Position numbers and translations under genes: made by a program. DNA of 64,000 nucleotides from Chondrosia reniformis (lineage: Eukaryota > Porifera > Demospongiae > Chondrillida > Chondrillidae): NCBI GenBank assembly GCA_947172415.1, contig OX359191.1:3348001-3412000 (forward strand), written 5' to 3'. Of the stretch, positions 38,593-49,722 are shown piece by piece. Position 1 is the stretch's first letter. Each line of letters opens with the position of its first letter. The notes under the pieces were generated by a model. It made no database searches and had not been told where the DNA came from. It saw only the letters and a program-made list of their open reading frames with translations.

Positions 38593-41380
38593 AACTAGTA
38601 TATACATACTACTAGTGCGTACAACTGGTACATAACTACTACATACAACTTGTACATAACTAGTACATAGAACTTGTACATAGTACGAGTACATAAAACT
38701 GGCATATACAACTACTACATAAACAACAAACTAGTATATACACACAACTAGTACATAGCTAGTATTTACAATTAGTATATACATACAACTAGTACATAAA
38801 ACTAGTACAAACAATTAGTACATACAACTACTACATCCAACCACTACATACAACCAGTACCTACATCTAGTAAAATAACTAGAACTAGTACATACAACTA
38901 GTACATTCAACAAGTACATACAAAACGTACATACAACTAGTACATACAACTAGTACACACAACTAGAAACTAGTACATACACCTAGTTCAAAGAACGAGT
39001 GCATAATACTAGAACATACAACTTGTTTTTACAACTAGTACACAGCAACTGCATACAACTAGTATATACATACTACTAGTGCGTACAACTGGTACATAAC
39101 TACTACACACAACTTGTACATAACTAGTACATAGAATTTGTACACAGTACGAGTACATAAAACTGGCATATACAACTACTACATAAACAACAAACTAGTA
39201 TATACACACAACTAGTACATAGCTAGTATTTACAATTAGTATATACATACAACTAGTACATAAAACTAGTACAAACAATTAGTACATACAACTACTACAT
39301 CCAACCACTACATACAACCAGTACCCACATCTAGTAAATATAACTAGAACTAGTACATGCAACTAGTACATTCAACTAGTACGTAAACGTAGTACTAACA
39401 ACTAGTACATACAACTAATGCCTACTTAATACCTACTATAACTAGTACTAGAACCTACAATTAGTACATACAGCTAGCACATACAACAAGTACAGGAAAC
39501 TAGTACAAACAAGTGGTACATACAACTACTATATATAACCAGTACATACACATATAACTAGTATATAAAAATAGTACATACACCTAGTACATAAACCTAC
39601 AAAAAGTACATACAACTAGTACATGCAACTAATTCATAGAAAGAGTACATAATACTTGAACATACAACTAGTACATTCAATTCGTACATACAACTAGCAC
39701 AAACAACTGGGTCATATAACTAATACATACACCTATTACACATAACGAGTACATACACATATACCTAGAAAATATAAATAGTTCATACAACTAGTACATA
39801 CAGCTAGTGCATACAACTAGAACATCGAACTAGTACACACACATATAACTAGTACATACAAATAGTAAATACAATTAGAACATAAAACTAGTGCGTACAA
39901 CTAGGACATGCAAATAGTACATGCAACTAGTATCTAGTACATAAAACTTGTATAAACATACAACTAGTACACCGAACATGTACATGCAATTAGCACATAC
40001 AACTAGTATATACATACTACTAGTGCGTACAACTGGTACATAACTACTACATACAACTTGTACATAACTAGTACATAGAACTTGTACATAGTACGAGTAC
40101 ATAAAACTGGCATATACAACTACTACATAAACAACAAACTAGTATATACACACAACTAGTACATAGCTAGTATTTACAATTAGTATATGCATACAACTAG
40201 TACATAAAACTAGTACAAACAATTAGTACATACAACTACTACATCCAACCACTACATACAACCAGTACCTACATCTAGTAAAATAACTAGAACTAGTACA
40301 TACAACTAGTACATTCAACAAGTACATACAAAACGTACATACAACTAGTACATACAACTAGTACACACAACTAGAAACTAGTACATACACCTAGTTCAAA
40401 GAACGAGTGCATAATACTAGAACATACAACTTGTTTTTACAACTAGTACACAGCAACTGCATACAACTAGTATATACATACTACTAGTGCGTACAACTGG
40501 TACATAACTACTACACACAACTTGTACATAACTAGTACATAGAATTTGTACACAGTACGAGTACATAAAACTGGCATATACAACTACTACATAAACAACA
40601 AACTAGTATATACACACAACTAGTACATAGCTAGTATTTACAATTAGTATATACATACAACTAGTACATAAAACTAGTACAAACAATTAGTACATACAAC
40701 TACTACATCCAACCACTACATACAACCAGTACCCACATCTAGTAAATATAACTAGAACTAGTACATGCAACTAGTACATTCAACTAGTACGTAAACGTAG
40801 TACTAACAACTAGTACATACAACTAATGCCTACTTAATACCTACTATAACTAGTACTAGAACCTACAATTAGTACATACAGCTAGCACATACAACAAGTA
40901 CAGGAAACTAGTACAAACAAGTGGTACATACAACTACTATATATAACCAGTACATACACATATAACTAGTATATAAAAATAGTACATACACCTAGTACAT
41001 AAACCTACAAAAAGTACATACAACTAGTACATGCAACTAATTCATAGAAAGAGTACATAATACTTGAACATACAACTAGTACATTCAATTCGTACATACA
41101 ACTAGCACAAACAACTGGGTCATATAACTAATACATACACCTATTACACATAACGAGTACATACACATATACCTAGAAAATATAAATAGTTCATACAACT
41201 AGTACATATACAGCTAGTGCATACAACTAGAACATCGAACTAGTACACACACATATAACTAGTACATACAAATAGTAAATACAACTAGAACATAAAACTA
41301 GTGCGTACAACTAGGACATGCAAATAGTACATACAACTAGTACACCGAACATGTACATGCAATTAGCACATACAACTAGT
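38593..41380 (-). repeat. 1,408-bp tandem duplication
   Basis: 38593-40000 is followed directly by a second copy from 40001 to about 41380 at a constant 1,408-bp offset, with very few substitutions and one deletion of about 27 bp near the end. Within it, a 467-bp sub-duplication (start phrase CTAGTTCAAAGAACGAGTGC at 38519 and 38986) is also visible. Confidence 0.88.
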
Positions 41381-42961
41381 ACTTTTGAACTAGTACGTAT
41401 CACGAGTTCACACACCTGCTACACATAACTAATACATAAACGGATAACTAGTATATATGAATAGTACATACACATAGTACATACAACTAGAAACTAGAAC
41501 ATACAACTAGGATATATAAAAAATAGTACATTTAACTAGAACATACAACTGGTATATACATACAACTAGTACATACAACTAGAACTTACAAGTAGTACAT
41601 AAAATTTGTAGGTAGAACTAGTTCATAAAATTAGTAACTAATAAGTATAATTTGTACACGCAACTTGTACATAAAACTAGTACATACAACTAGTGCATGC
41701 AACTAGTACATACAACTAGGCCATATAACTAGTACATACACCTATTATATATAACTAGTACATTACACGAATACCTAGTAAATGTAAATAGTACATACAA
41801 CTAGTACATACAGCTAGCGCATACAACTAGTACATATAACTAGTGCATAGAATTAGTACATACAACCAGCTAATACAGCTAGTACCTACAAGTAGTACGT
41901 ATACCTAGTTCTTACACATAAATATAGTACATATAAATAGTACGTACAACTAGTATATATAACTAGTACAAACAACTAGTATATACCCCCAGTATATACA
42001 AATGTAACGAGTACATATAAGTAGTACATACAACTAGTACATACAACAATTACGCAAAACTGGTACATACAACTAGTACATATAACTAGTACATATATCT
42101 AGTACAAACAACTAGTGTCTAGTATATACAACTAGTACCTCCCTAGTACCTAGTATAATTAGGACTAGAACCTACAACTAGTATATACTACTAGTACATA
42201 CAACTAGTACATGCAACTAGAACATATAACTAGTACATATAACTATTACATATGACTGGTACATAGACATATAACTAGTACATAAATATAATACATACAA
42301 CTAGTGCAGAAAACTAGTTCACACAAACAAACAAGTAGTTCATAGAACTAGTTCATTCCTAGTACCTAGTATAACTTACTAGAACTAGAACTTAAAACTA
42401 GTTCAAACATTTAGTACATACAACTAGTACATACAATTAGGCAATAGAACATACAACTAGTACAAGCAACTAGTACATGTAACTAGTACATACAACAATT
42501 ACACACTACTTATACATTCAACTAGTACATATAACTACTACATTCGACAATTACATACAAATAGTATTGAGTACATACACCTAGTTCATACAACTAGTGC
42601 ATACATATAACTGGTACATATAACTAGTAGAAATAAACAGTACACACAACTAGTTCATAAAACTAGTTCATACAACTAGTACATGTAACAAGTATCTAGT
42701 ATATACAACTAGAATCTACCTAGTACATTGTATAAATAGTACAAGAATCAACAACTGGTACATACACATAGTACATACAACTAGTACTTACAACTAGTAC
42801 TTACAACTAGAAACTAGTAACTAGTACATACCTAGTACAAACAATTAGAACATAGAACTAGTTGAAACAAATAGAACATACAACTACTACATACACCTAG
42901 TACATACAACTAGTGCTTAGAACTACTTCATATAACTAGTACATACAATGGAACCTGAGTA

Positions 42962-43093
42962 AGCGGTCACCTTATTAAAGCGGTCACCTCCCTTTTCCGG
43001 TCGCCAACGTATACTCCCGAACAATCCGCTAATTGAAGTATACATTGAGACCTTGTTAATGTGGTCACCTGCGTAATGCATATAGCGGTCGCC
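42962..43093. promoter_or_regulatory. Subterminal AGCGGTCACC repeats
   Basis: AGCGGTCACC occurs at 42962-42971 and 42979-42988 (17-bp spacing), with variants GTGGTCACCT at 43061-43070 and AGCGGTCGCC at 43084-43093. The mirror set lies in the other arm, and the same sites occur in copy 2 (57715-57724, 57732-57741). Short repeats near a TIR are commonly transposase binding sites; that role is inferred here. Confidence 0.55.
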
Positions 43094-43185
43094 CTTCCGT
43101 GGCCCCGAAGGGATTTCTCTACTCTGTAATGCGGCCATACAGATTTGAAAGTACGTAAATGACAACAATGTATCGATAAAATGTT

Positions 43186-43599
43186 CTAAAGAGTCTCCTT
43201 TACTCCTTCAGTGACTCTTGCAGATTTCTTGTAAAGTGACTCTTGCAGATTTCTTGTAAAGTTCTGGTGTCCATCGAAATGATAAAAACATGGAACTTCC
43301 AGCCCGAGACCAACACCACGATTCACAGGGCTGCCAGTGACCTCACACACAATCTGGTTCCCTTGTCTGAGGAGGAAAAAGTGAGTATATCGAGCGAATG
43401 ACCTTGGAACGTGACCTACAACCTGTCCGTTCTTCTTTACCGCCGTTGCCATTGGGTCATATGGGTTGGACGGCTCTGCTTCCACCTCTAAAACTTCTCC
43501 TGGCTCTGGTGTCCACAAGTCTTTATAATCATGGAACCCACGAATAAACGATGCGTAGCTAAGGTGAGAAACAGATACAGAAGTGGCGTTCGCAGCCAT
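43186..43599 (-). CDS. HIRAN-domain protein, left arm of copy 1
   Basis: 137 codons starting MAANATSVSVSH. Residues about 14-112 look like a HIRAN domain: an IRGFHDYKD start, the hallmark NPYDPMATAV, then GQVVGHVPRSFARY and a hydrophobic C-terminal strand ending EVPCFYHFDG. In HLTF and Rad5 this domain binds DNA 3' ends; here it stands alone with no helicase. The start is 80 bp from a divergent transposase start, so a shared bidirectional promoter is likely. The C-terminus (..LYKKSARVTEGVKETL) is extended relative to the 124-codon right-arm copy by a 25-bp tandem duplication. Whether it acts in transposition is inference. Confidence 0.75.
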   Translation of the reverse strand: MAANATSVSVSHLSYASFIRGFHDYKDLWTPEPGEVLEVEAEPSNPYDPMATAVKKNGQVVGHVPRSFARYTHFFLLRQGNQIVCEVTGSPVNRGVGLGLEVPCFYHFDGHQNFTRNLQESLYKKSARVTEGVKETL

Positions 43600-43679
43600 A
43601 CGACCGAAGCTTGATTGGGTAGCAGCTGCTATACACCCACGCTAACACGTTTCGTTATAGGTATGCTCGTGCCTCTAAC
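43600..43679. promoter_or_regulatory. 80-bp divergent intergenic region
   Basis: Separates the HIRAN start (43599, minus) from the transposase N-terminal start (43680, plus). Exactly 80 bp in all four arms. It contains the palindromic AGCAGCTGCT (an E-box-type CAGCTG) and CGTTTCGTTATAG. Likely bidirectional promoter; no experimental support. Confidence 0.45.
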
Positions 43680-44116
43680 ATGCTTCGAAAAGAATTGACA
43701 TTGAAACAACGTGTGGAGGTGATTAGGTACCAAAAGAGCCACCCAAAAGAAGGAACTCAAATTTTGGCAGAACATTTTGGCTGTGGCAGAACACACATTC
43801 AGTCAGTTTTGAAAGCCAAGGAGGAGATTCTTTAAGATTTTGAAAAGAATGGAAGTGAAGACAAGAAGAGGAACAGAAAAGCTGAATTTCCGGACATTGA
43901 TGATGCTGTTTACAAATGGTACTGTCTTGGTCGGGAAAGGAACATTCCCATATCAGGACCAATGCTCCAGGAGGAGGCCCGTTTGATTGCTGAACGACTC
44001 GAGAATTCCCGGTTCAAGGCATCCAATGGTTGGCTCCAGTCATTCAAAGCTCGCCACCATTTAAAAATGCTCACAGTTTGTGGAGAGTCAGCTAGTGTTC
44101 CCCAAGGAACTGTGGA
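43680..44116 (+). pseudogene. Duplicate transposase N-terminus in left arm, copy 1
   Basis: Starts ATGCTTCGAAAAG and encodes the first helix-turn-helix region (TLKQRVEVIRYQK..). It hits the in-frame TAA at 43833-43835 and then continues through the second DNA-binding region to the arm junction, where the frame leaves homologous sequence. It lacks any catalytic core. Product of the inverted duplication. Confidence 0.8.
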
Positions 44117-45655
44117 CAAGGTAGAACATGTATAAAGTGCAGTAGTGGTCAAAAAATGGAGCAAGTCATGTGAGACTCTAATGGCTTCATCAAACGTGTG
44201 GATGGTGTAATTGTTCACTTCTGAACTGGGGGTATCATTTTCACTACCTACATCATCATCATCATCATCATCGTCACTGTTGTCCTCGAGTTCGATTTGG
44301 CTATTGGATGGCAGTTCTCCACTGATGGATTTTTCACGCAACTGTGTAGGTAGATCTTCCAATGTTGTTCCTTCTGGCACAGTGGCATAAGCTGGCATGT
44401 CTTCCTCAGCCTGAATGCATTCCTGGGCAGAAATCGTTGGGTTAATGTGGTGGACAAGCTCCTCCAATTCGTCAACTTCAGCGAAGGGATCTGAAAGGTG
44501 GTCTATTTTGCCCACAACCACGCCACAGTTCTTGAAGCACTTAATGATTGTGTCTTCTTTGACTTTGTGCCATGCAAGTTTAATCATTCGAATGGCAGTC
44601 AGGATATCCACTGATTTGGCTATGTCAAATGCGGACAAGCTGGCTGACGAATCAATTGCTGCTAATGTATGTTTGATCAAAAGTGCCCTGTACTGGCACT
44701 TGAAGCTTTGAATTACTCCCGCATCGAGTGGTTGCAGACGAGATGTGGTATTCACTGGAAAGAATACCACTTTGATGTTGGAAAATGTGGAGCTGTCTTG
44801 ATAATCCCGAGGATGGCAAGGAGCATTATCAAGCAGAAGAAGAATGTGGCGGTCCTCCCTTTTCAGTCTTTGGTTAAGTGATGCTAGGATATCATCCATA
44901 ATCTCTGAAGTCATCCACGCTTTCTTATTTGCATAGTATGGCACTCCATGTGGTTTTTGCTTATCTTTGAGGCCGCCAAAGCAATGAGGAGATTTTGACT
45001 TGCCTATTACAATTGGTAGTTCTTTCTCACCAGCCGCATTGATGAAAAAGACAACAGTCACCCTGTCTTTTGATTTTTTGCCACCCTTACACTGTGAAGC
45101 AGATTGAGCAAGGGTTCTATCAGGTAGGGCTCGGAAAAAGCAGCCGGTCTCATCAGTGTTCCAAATGTTCTTTGGTACATACCCTATCACCAAATCCTTC
45201 ACTCTGCTATGCCATGCCTCCACCGTTCCTTGGGGAACACTAGCTGACTCTACACAAACTGTGAGCATTTTTAAATTGTGGCGAGCTTTGAATGACTGGA
45301 GCCAACCATTGGATGGCTTGAACCGGGAATTCTCGAGTCGTTCAGCAATCAAACGGGCCTCCTCCTGGAGCATTGGTCCTGATATGGGAATGTTCCTTTC
45401 CCGACCAAGACAGTACCATTTGTAAACAGCATCATCAATGTCCGGAAATTCAGCTTTTCTGTTCCTCTTCTTGTCTTCACTTCCATTCTTTTCAAAATCT
45501 TAAAGAATCTCCTCCCTGGCTTTCAAAATTGACTGAATCTGTGTTCTGCCACAGCCAAAACGTTCTGCCAAAATTTGAGTTCCTTCTTTTGGGTGGCTCT
45601 TTTGGTACCTAATCACCTCCACACGTTGTTTCAATGTCAATTCTTTTCGAGGCAT
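43910..45655 (-). pseudogene. Tigger-like transposase, copy 1
   Basis: Begins ATG at 45655 (PRKELTLKQRV..). Order: an N-terminal psq/CENP-B-type HTH (residues about 5-50), a TAA stop at codon 52 (45502-45500), a second CENP-B/Tc5-type HTH (about 70-135), then the DDE domain in the core: NTDETG (D168), LLLDNAPCH (D276) and LQPLDAGV (D311), a DD34D spacing. An eight-Asp tract follows, and a TFDEAIRVSHDL C-terminal segment typical of pogo/Tigger proteins. From codon 95 the frame is open. Past the arm junction (about 44117) it continues antisense through the duplicated N-terminus to 43910, giving an artificial tail. The shared stop makes a full product unlikely. Confidence 0.85.
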
Positions 45656-46364
45656 GTTAGAGGCGCGAGCATAGCTATAACGAAACGTGTTAGTGTGGGT
45701 GTATAGCAGCTGCTACCTAATCAAGCTTCGGTCGAATGGCTGCGAACGCCACTTCTGTATCTGTTTCTCACTTTAGCTTCGCATCGTTTATTCGTGGGTT
45801 CCATGATTATAAAGACTTGTGGACACCACAGCCAGGAGAAGTTTTAGAGGTGGAAGCAGAGCCGTCCAACCCATATGACCCAATGGCAACGGCGGTAAAG
45901 AAGAACGGACAGGTTGTAGGGCACGTTCCAAGGTCATTCGCTCAATATACTCACTTTTTCCTCCTCAGACAAGGGAACCAGATTGTGTGTGAGGTCACTG
46001 GCAGCCCTGTGAATCGTGGTGTTGGTCTCAGGCTGGAAGTTCCATGTTTTTATCATTTCGATGGATACCAGAACTTTATAAGAAAGCTGCAAGAGTCACT
46101 GAAGGAGTAAAGGAGACTCTTTAGAACATTTTATCGATACATTGTTGTCATTTACGTACTTTCAAATCTGTATGGCCGCATTACAGAGTAGAGAAATCCC
46201 TTCGGGGCCACGGAAGGGCGACCGCTATATGCATTACGCAGGTGACCACATTAACAAGGTCTCAATGTATACTTCAATTAGCGGATTGTTCGGGAGTATA
46301 CGTTGGCGACCGGAAAAGGGAGGTGACCGCTTTAATAAGGTGACCGCTTACTCAGCTTCCACTG
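45219..46364 (-). repeat. Right inverted arm of Tigger-like copy 1
   Basis: 1,146 bp, reverse complement of the left arm. This is the arm continuous with the transposase. It carries linked variants (for example codons reading AAGCCATCC and GCCAGGGAGGAG) also found in the transposase-side arm of copy 2, but not in the opposite arms. Confidence 0.9.
45736..46110 (+). CDS. HIRAN-domain protein, right arm of copy 1
   Basis: 124 codons and the most regular copy: MAANATSVSVSHFSFASFIR, HIRAN core with NPYDPMATAV and GQVVGHVPRSFAQY, FFLLRQGNQIVCEVTGSPVN, EVPCFYHFDG, ending QESLKE and TAA. Nearly the whole protein is the domain. Differences from the left-arm copy are few (P/Q near residue 35, R/Q near residue 70), so both are recent duplicates. 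It is divergent from the transposase start by 80 bp (45656-45735). No signal peptide or membrane segment. A DNA-end-binding or nuclear function is expected from the family; its role in the element is unproven. Confidence 0.78.
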   Translation: MAANATSVSVSHFSFASFIRGFHDYKDLWTPQPGEVLEVEAEPSNPYDPMATAVKKNGQVVGHVPRSFAQYTHFFLLRQGNQIVCEVTGSPVNRGVGLRLEVPCFYHFDGYQNFIRKLQESLKE

Positions 46365-48584
46365 TATGTACTAGTTATATGAACTAGTTCTAAGTACTAG
46401 TTGTATGTACTAGGTGTATGTAGTAGTTGTATGTTCTATTTGTTTCAACTAGTTCTATGTTCTAATTGTTGTTACTAGGTATGTACTAGTTACTAGTTTC
46501 TAGTTGTAAGTACTAGTTGTAAGTACTAGTTGTATGTACTATGTGTATGTACCAGTTGTTGATTCTTGTACTATTTATACAATGTACTAGGTAGATTCTA
46601 GTTGTATATACTAGATACTTGTTACATGTACTAGTTGTATGAACTAGTTTTATGAACTAGTTGTGTGTACTGTTTATATCTACTAGTTATATGTACCAGT
46701 TATATGTCCTCTATAGTTTTCTGTACTAGTAGTATGTACTAGTTATATTGACTAGCTGTATGTACTCTCCGTGTGTACTAATTGTATGCACTAGTTGTAT
46801 GAACTAGTTGTATGTACTCAATACTATTTGTATGTAATTGTCGAATGTAGTAATTATTTGTACTAGTTGAATGTATAAGTAGTGTGTAATTGTTGTATGT
46901 ACTAGTTACATGTACTTGTTGTATGTACTATTTGTATGTACTAGTTGTTTGTACTAGTTGTATATTCTATTGCCTAATTATATGTATTAGTTGTATGTAC
47001 ATTTTGTATGTACTTGTTGTATATACAAGTTGTATGTTCTAGTATTATGTACTCGTTCTTTGAACTAGGTGTATGTACTAGTTTCTAGTTGTGTGTACTA
47101 GTTGTATGTACTAGTTGCATGTACTAGTTGTATGTACGTTTTGTATGTACTTGTTTCATGTACTAAGTGTATGTACTATTTTTATATACTAGTTTTATGT
47201 GTATGTACGGGTTATATGTAGTAGTTGTATGTAACAGTTGTATGTACAAGTTTCCTATACTACGTGTATGCGCCAGCTGTATGTACTAGTTGTAGGTTCT
47301 AGTACTAGTTATAGTAGGTACTAAGTAGGCATTAGTTGTACGCACTAGTTGTAAGTACTACTATAACGAATTAGTTGTATGTACTAGTTCTATGTACTAG
47401 TACTAGTTTTATTTACTAGTTGTAGGTTCTGGTTGTATGTAGTAGTTGAATGTAGTAGTTGTATGTACTAATTGTCTGTATTAGTTGTATGCACTAGTTG
47501 TATGTATATACTAGTTGTAAGTAGTAGCTATGTACTAGTTATATGTACTAGTTATTAGTTGTATAGTCTAGCTTTATGTACTAGTTGCATGTACTATTTG
47601 TATGTACTAATTGTATGTACAAATAGTATATACTAGGGGAATGTAGTAGTTGTATGTTCTAATTGTTTGAACTAGTTCTATGTACTAATTGTATATACTA
47701 GAAATGTACTAGTTATGTACTAGTTATATGAACTAGTTTTAAATACTATTTGTACGTACTAGGTGTATGTGGTAGTTGTATGTTCTAATTGTTTAAACTA
47801 GTTTTATGTACTAATTGTATGTACTAAGCATGTACTAATTACTAGTTTCTAGTTGTATGTACTAGTTGTAAGTACTAGTTGTATGTACTGTTTGTATGTA
47901 CTCAAAACTATTTGTATGTACTAGCCGAATGTTGGAGTTATTTGTACTAGTTGAATGTATAAGTAGTGGGTAATATGTTGAATGTACTACTTATACGTAC
48001 TAGTTGTATGTACTCTTTGTATGTACTATTTGTATGTACTAGTTGAATGTACTAGTTGTATGTACTATTGCCTAATTGTATTTACTAGTTGTATGTACGA
48101 GATGTTTGAACGAGTTTTAGGTTCTAGTACAAGTTATACTAGGTACTAGGAATGAACTAGTTCTATGAACTACTTGTTTGTTTGTGTGAACTATTTTTTG
48201 TACTAGTTGTATGTATAATATTTATGCACTAGTTATATGTGTATGTACTAGTCATATGTACTAGTTATATGTACTAGTTATATGTACTAGTTGCATGTAC
48301 TAGTTGTATGTACTAGTAGTATATACTAGTTGTAGGTTCTAGTCCTAATTGTACTACGTACTAGGGAGGTACCAGTTGTATATACTAGACTAGATGTATG
48401 TATTAGTTATATGTACTAGTTATGTGTATTAGTTATATGTACTATTTATAAGTACTAGTTGTATGTACTAGTTGTATGTACTACTTATATGTACTTGTTA
48501 CATTTGTATGTACTGGGTGTATGTACCAGTTGTTTGTACTAGTTATATATACTAGTTGTACGTACTATTTATATGTACTATATA
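46365..48584 (+). repeat. Satellite, right arm of palindrome 1
   Basis: ACTAGTTGTATGT satellite. From the TIR outward (TATGTACTAGTTATATGAAC..) it is the reverse complement of the satellite left of 42946, with indels. The first 600 bp also match the right flank of copy 2 (61073 onward) almost exactly. Confidence 0.88.
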
Positions 48585-49341
48585 CTAAAGAAAAATAAAA
48601 ATTTTCTACAAAAATAGTAAAGATGTAGGGATGGCACAAAAAGCACATAAACAAGAAAGGGATGTTACACAGTGAAGCATTAGCTATATATGCATGAATC
48701 ATACAACACCCTTGCTTGTAGGATTCATGCATAGCTAATACTTCACTGTGTAACTTCCCTTTCTTGTTTAAGTGCTTTTTGTGCCATCCCTGCATCTTCA
48801 CTATTTTTGTAGAAAATTTTTATTTTTCTCTAGTTTCTGTACTTTTTATGGAGCCTAAGCTAGGAATTCGATTGTATTAAAACCCATTTTGGTTTTGCAA
48901 TCTTCGACTGATTATGACGTCATTAAAATGGCGAATTTATTGAGGTCTTGCCTCTGGGGCCATGAAAACCGTCATACTCAATAATAGCGTTATCGCTCTC
49001 GCTTCTACAAAAGAATACAGTTCGGAAAATTTGCAATAGTTTTGTTTAACAATTAGTCCAAAAGCTTATTTAGTTTTTTAGTTATGGCTGACGAAGAAGA
49101 AGAATAATAATAATAAGAATATGAAGACGAAAATGGGAATTTTTAAAGTTTATTATTTTGCCAGCGGGACATATTCACTTGCTTTTAAGGTCTATTTAGA
49201 GTATGCATATTGTATATTTAGCTATACGTAGCCTTATTTTGTCGATTTTCGGCTTATTTCGGGATTTTGCTCCTATACCGATGTATGGGGAATGCAAAAA
49301 ACGTGTCATCCCTACATAGGGAGTACTACTGTACTCCCTGA
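48585..49341 (-). mobile_element. Foldback element family A, copy 2
   Basis: 757 bp in reverse orientation. The 5' end is at 49341 (TCAGGGAGTACAGTAGTACT on the minus strand) and the 3' foldback is at 48585-48833. A CRE-like TGACGTCA lies at 48915-48922. Closely similar to copies at 36799 and 54881. A frame at 48565-48801 covers the hairpin only. Confidence 0.7.
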
Positions 49342-49722
49342 TAGGTTTATGTACTAGGTATATGTACTACTTGTGGGTACTAGCTGTATTAGCTGGTTGT
49401 ATGTACTAAGTCTATGTACTAGTTGTATGTACTAGTTGTATTTACTATTTTATGTACTATTTATACGTGTGGGTACTAGTTATATGTACTAGTTGTATGC
49501 GCTAGCTGTATGTACTAGTTGTAGATAGTATTTACATTTACTAGGTATACGTGTATTGTACTAGTTATATGTAGTAGGTGTATGTACTTGTTATATGGCC
49601 TAATTGTATGTACTAGTTGCATGTACTAGTTGTATGGACTAGTTGTATATACTAGTCGCATGTACTAATTATATTTACTAGTTACTAATTTTATGAACTA
49701 GTTGAACCTACGAAATTTATGT
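49342..49722 (+). repeat. 13-bp satellite segment
   Basis: ACTAGTTGTATGT satellite between foldback copy 2 and the non-satellite island; includes the landmark TAGCTGTATTAGCTGG. Confidence 0.88.

Larger units (their letters stand above)
35957..42945 (-). repeat. Inverted satellite block (left arm of palindrome 1)
   Basis: The + strand reads ACATACAACTAGT. The strand switch at about 35957 is abrupt (..TCTAGTTGTAGTATCTAGTAC..). The part nearest the Tigger-like element (about 41.4-42.9 kb) is the reverse complement of satellite to the right of that element. The block contains foldback element 36799-37550 and a young 1,408-bp tandem duplication. Confidence 0.88.
42946..44116 (+). repeat. Left inverted arm of Tigger-like copy 1
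   Basis: 1,171 bp, reverse complement of 45219-46364. It contains the TIR, a HIRAN gene on the minus strand and a duplicate of the transposase N-terminal 145 codons on the plus strand. It is 25 bp longer because GACTCTTGCAGATTTCTTG and its surroundings are tandemly duplicated near 43205-43255. Confidence 0.9.
42946..46364. mobile_element. Tigger/pogo-like transposon with HIRAN genes, copy 1
   Basis: A 3,419-bp element bounded by TA on both sides. Ends read CAATGGAACCTGAG (left) and CTCAGCTTCCACTG (right); each has one change from the CAGTGGAACC ends of copy 2. The CAGTGGAACC terminus and TA duplication fit pogo/Tigger elements of the Tc1-mariner superfamily. Structure: left arm 42946-44116, core 44117-45218 and right arm 45219-46364, the arms being inverted copies. 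HIRAN genes lie in both arms. The transposase runs on the minus strand from the right arm across the core. Flanking satellite is also palindromic about the element. Confidence 0.9.

Noticed and set aside
42923..43168. 81-codon frames over the Tigger TIRs (also at 46142 and 57676)
   Set aside because: They run from the TIR into satellite and encode the subterminal repeats; no plausible protein.
43723..43962. 79-codon frames beginning MVLIWECSFPDQDS in all arms
   Set aside because: Antisense to the transposase N-terminus; conserved only because the sense strand is.
44236..44275. ATC trinucleotide expansion as a separate repeat
   Set aside because: It is the in-frame poly-Asp tract of the transposase (also at 59786-59812) and is covered by that entry.
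44415..44881. 98- and 70-codon frames opposite the DDE core (also at 59182-59648)
   Set aside because: Antisense shadows of the transposase, including the complement of the DDE motifs; no independent family.
48565..48801. 78-codon frame in foldback copy 2 and 75-codon frame at 55425
   Set aside because: They span both arms of a hairpin, so the two halves are complementary by-products, not a gene.
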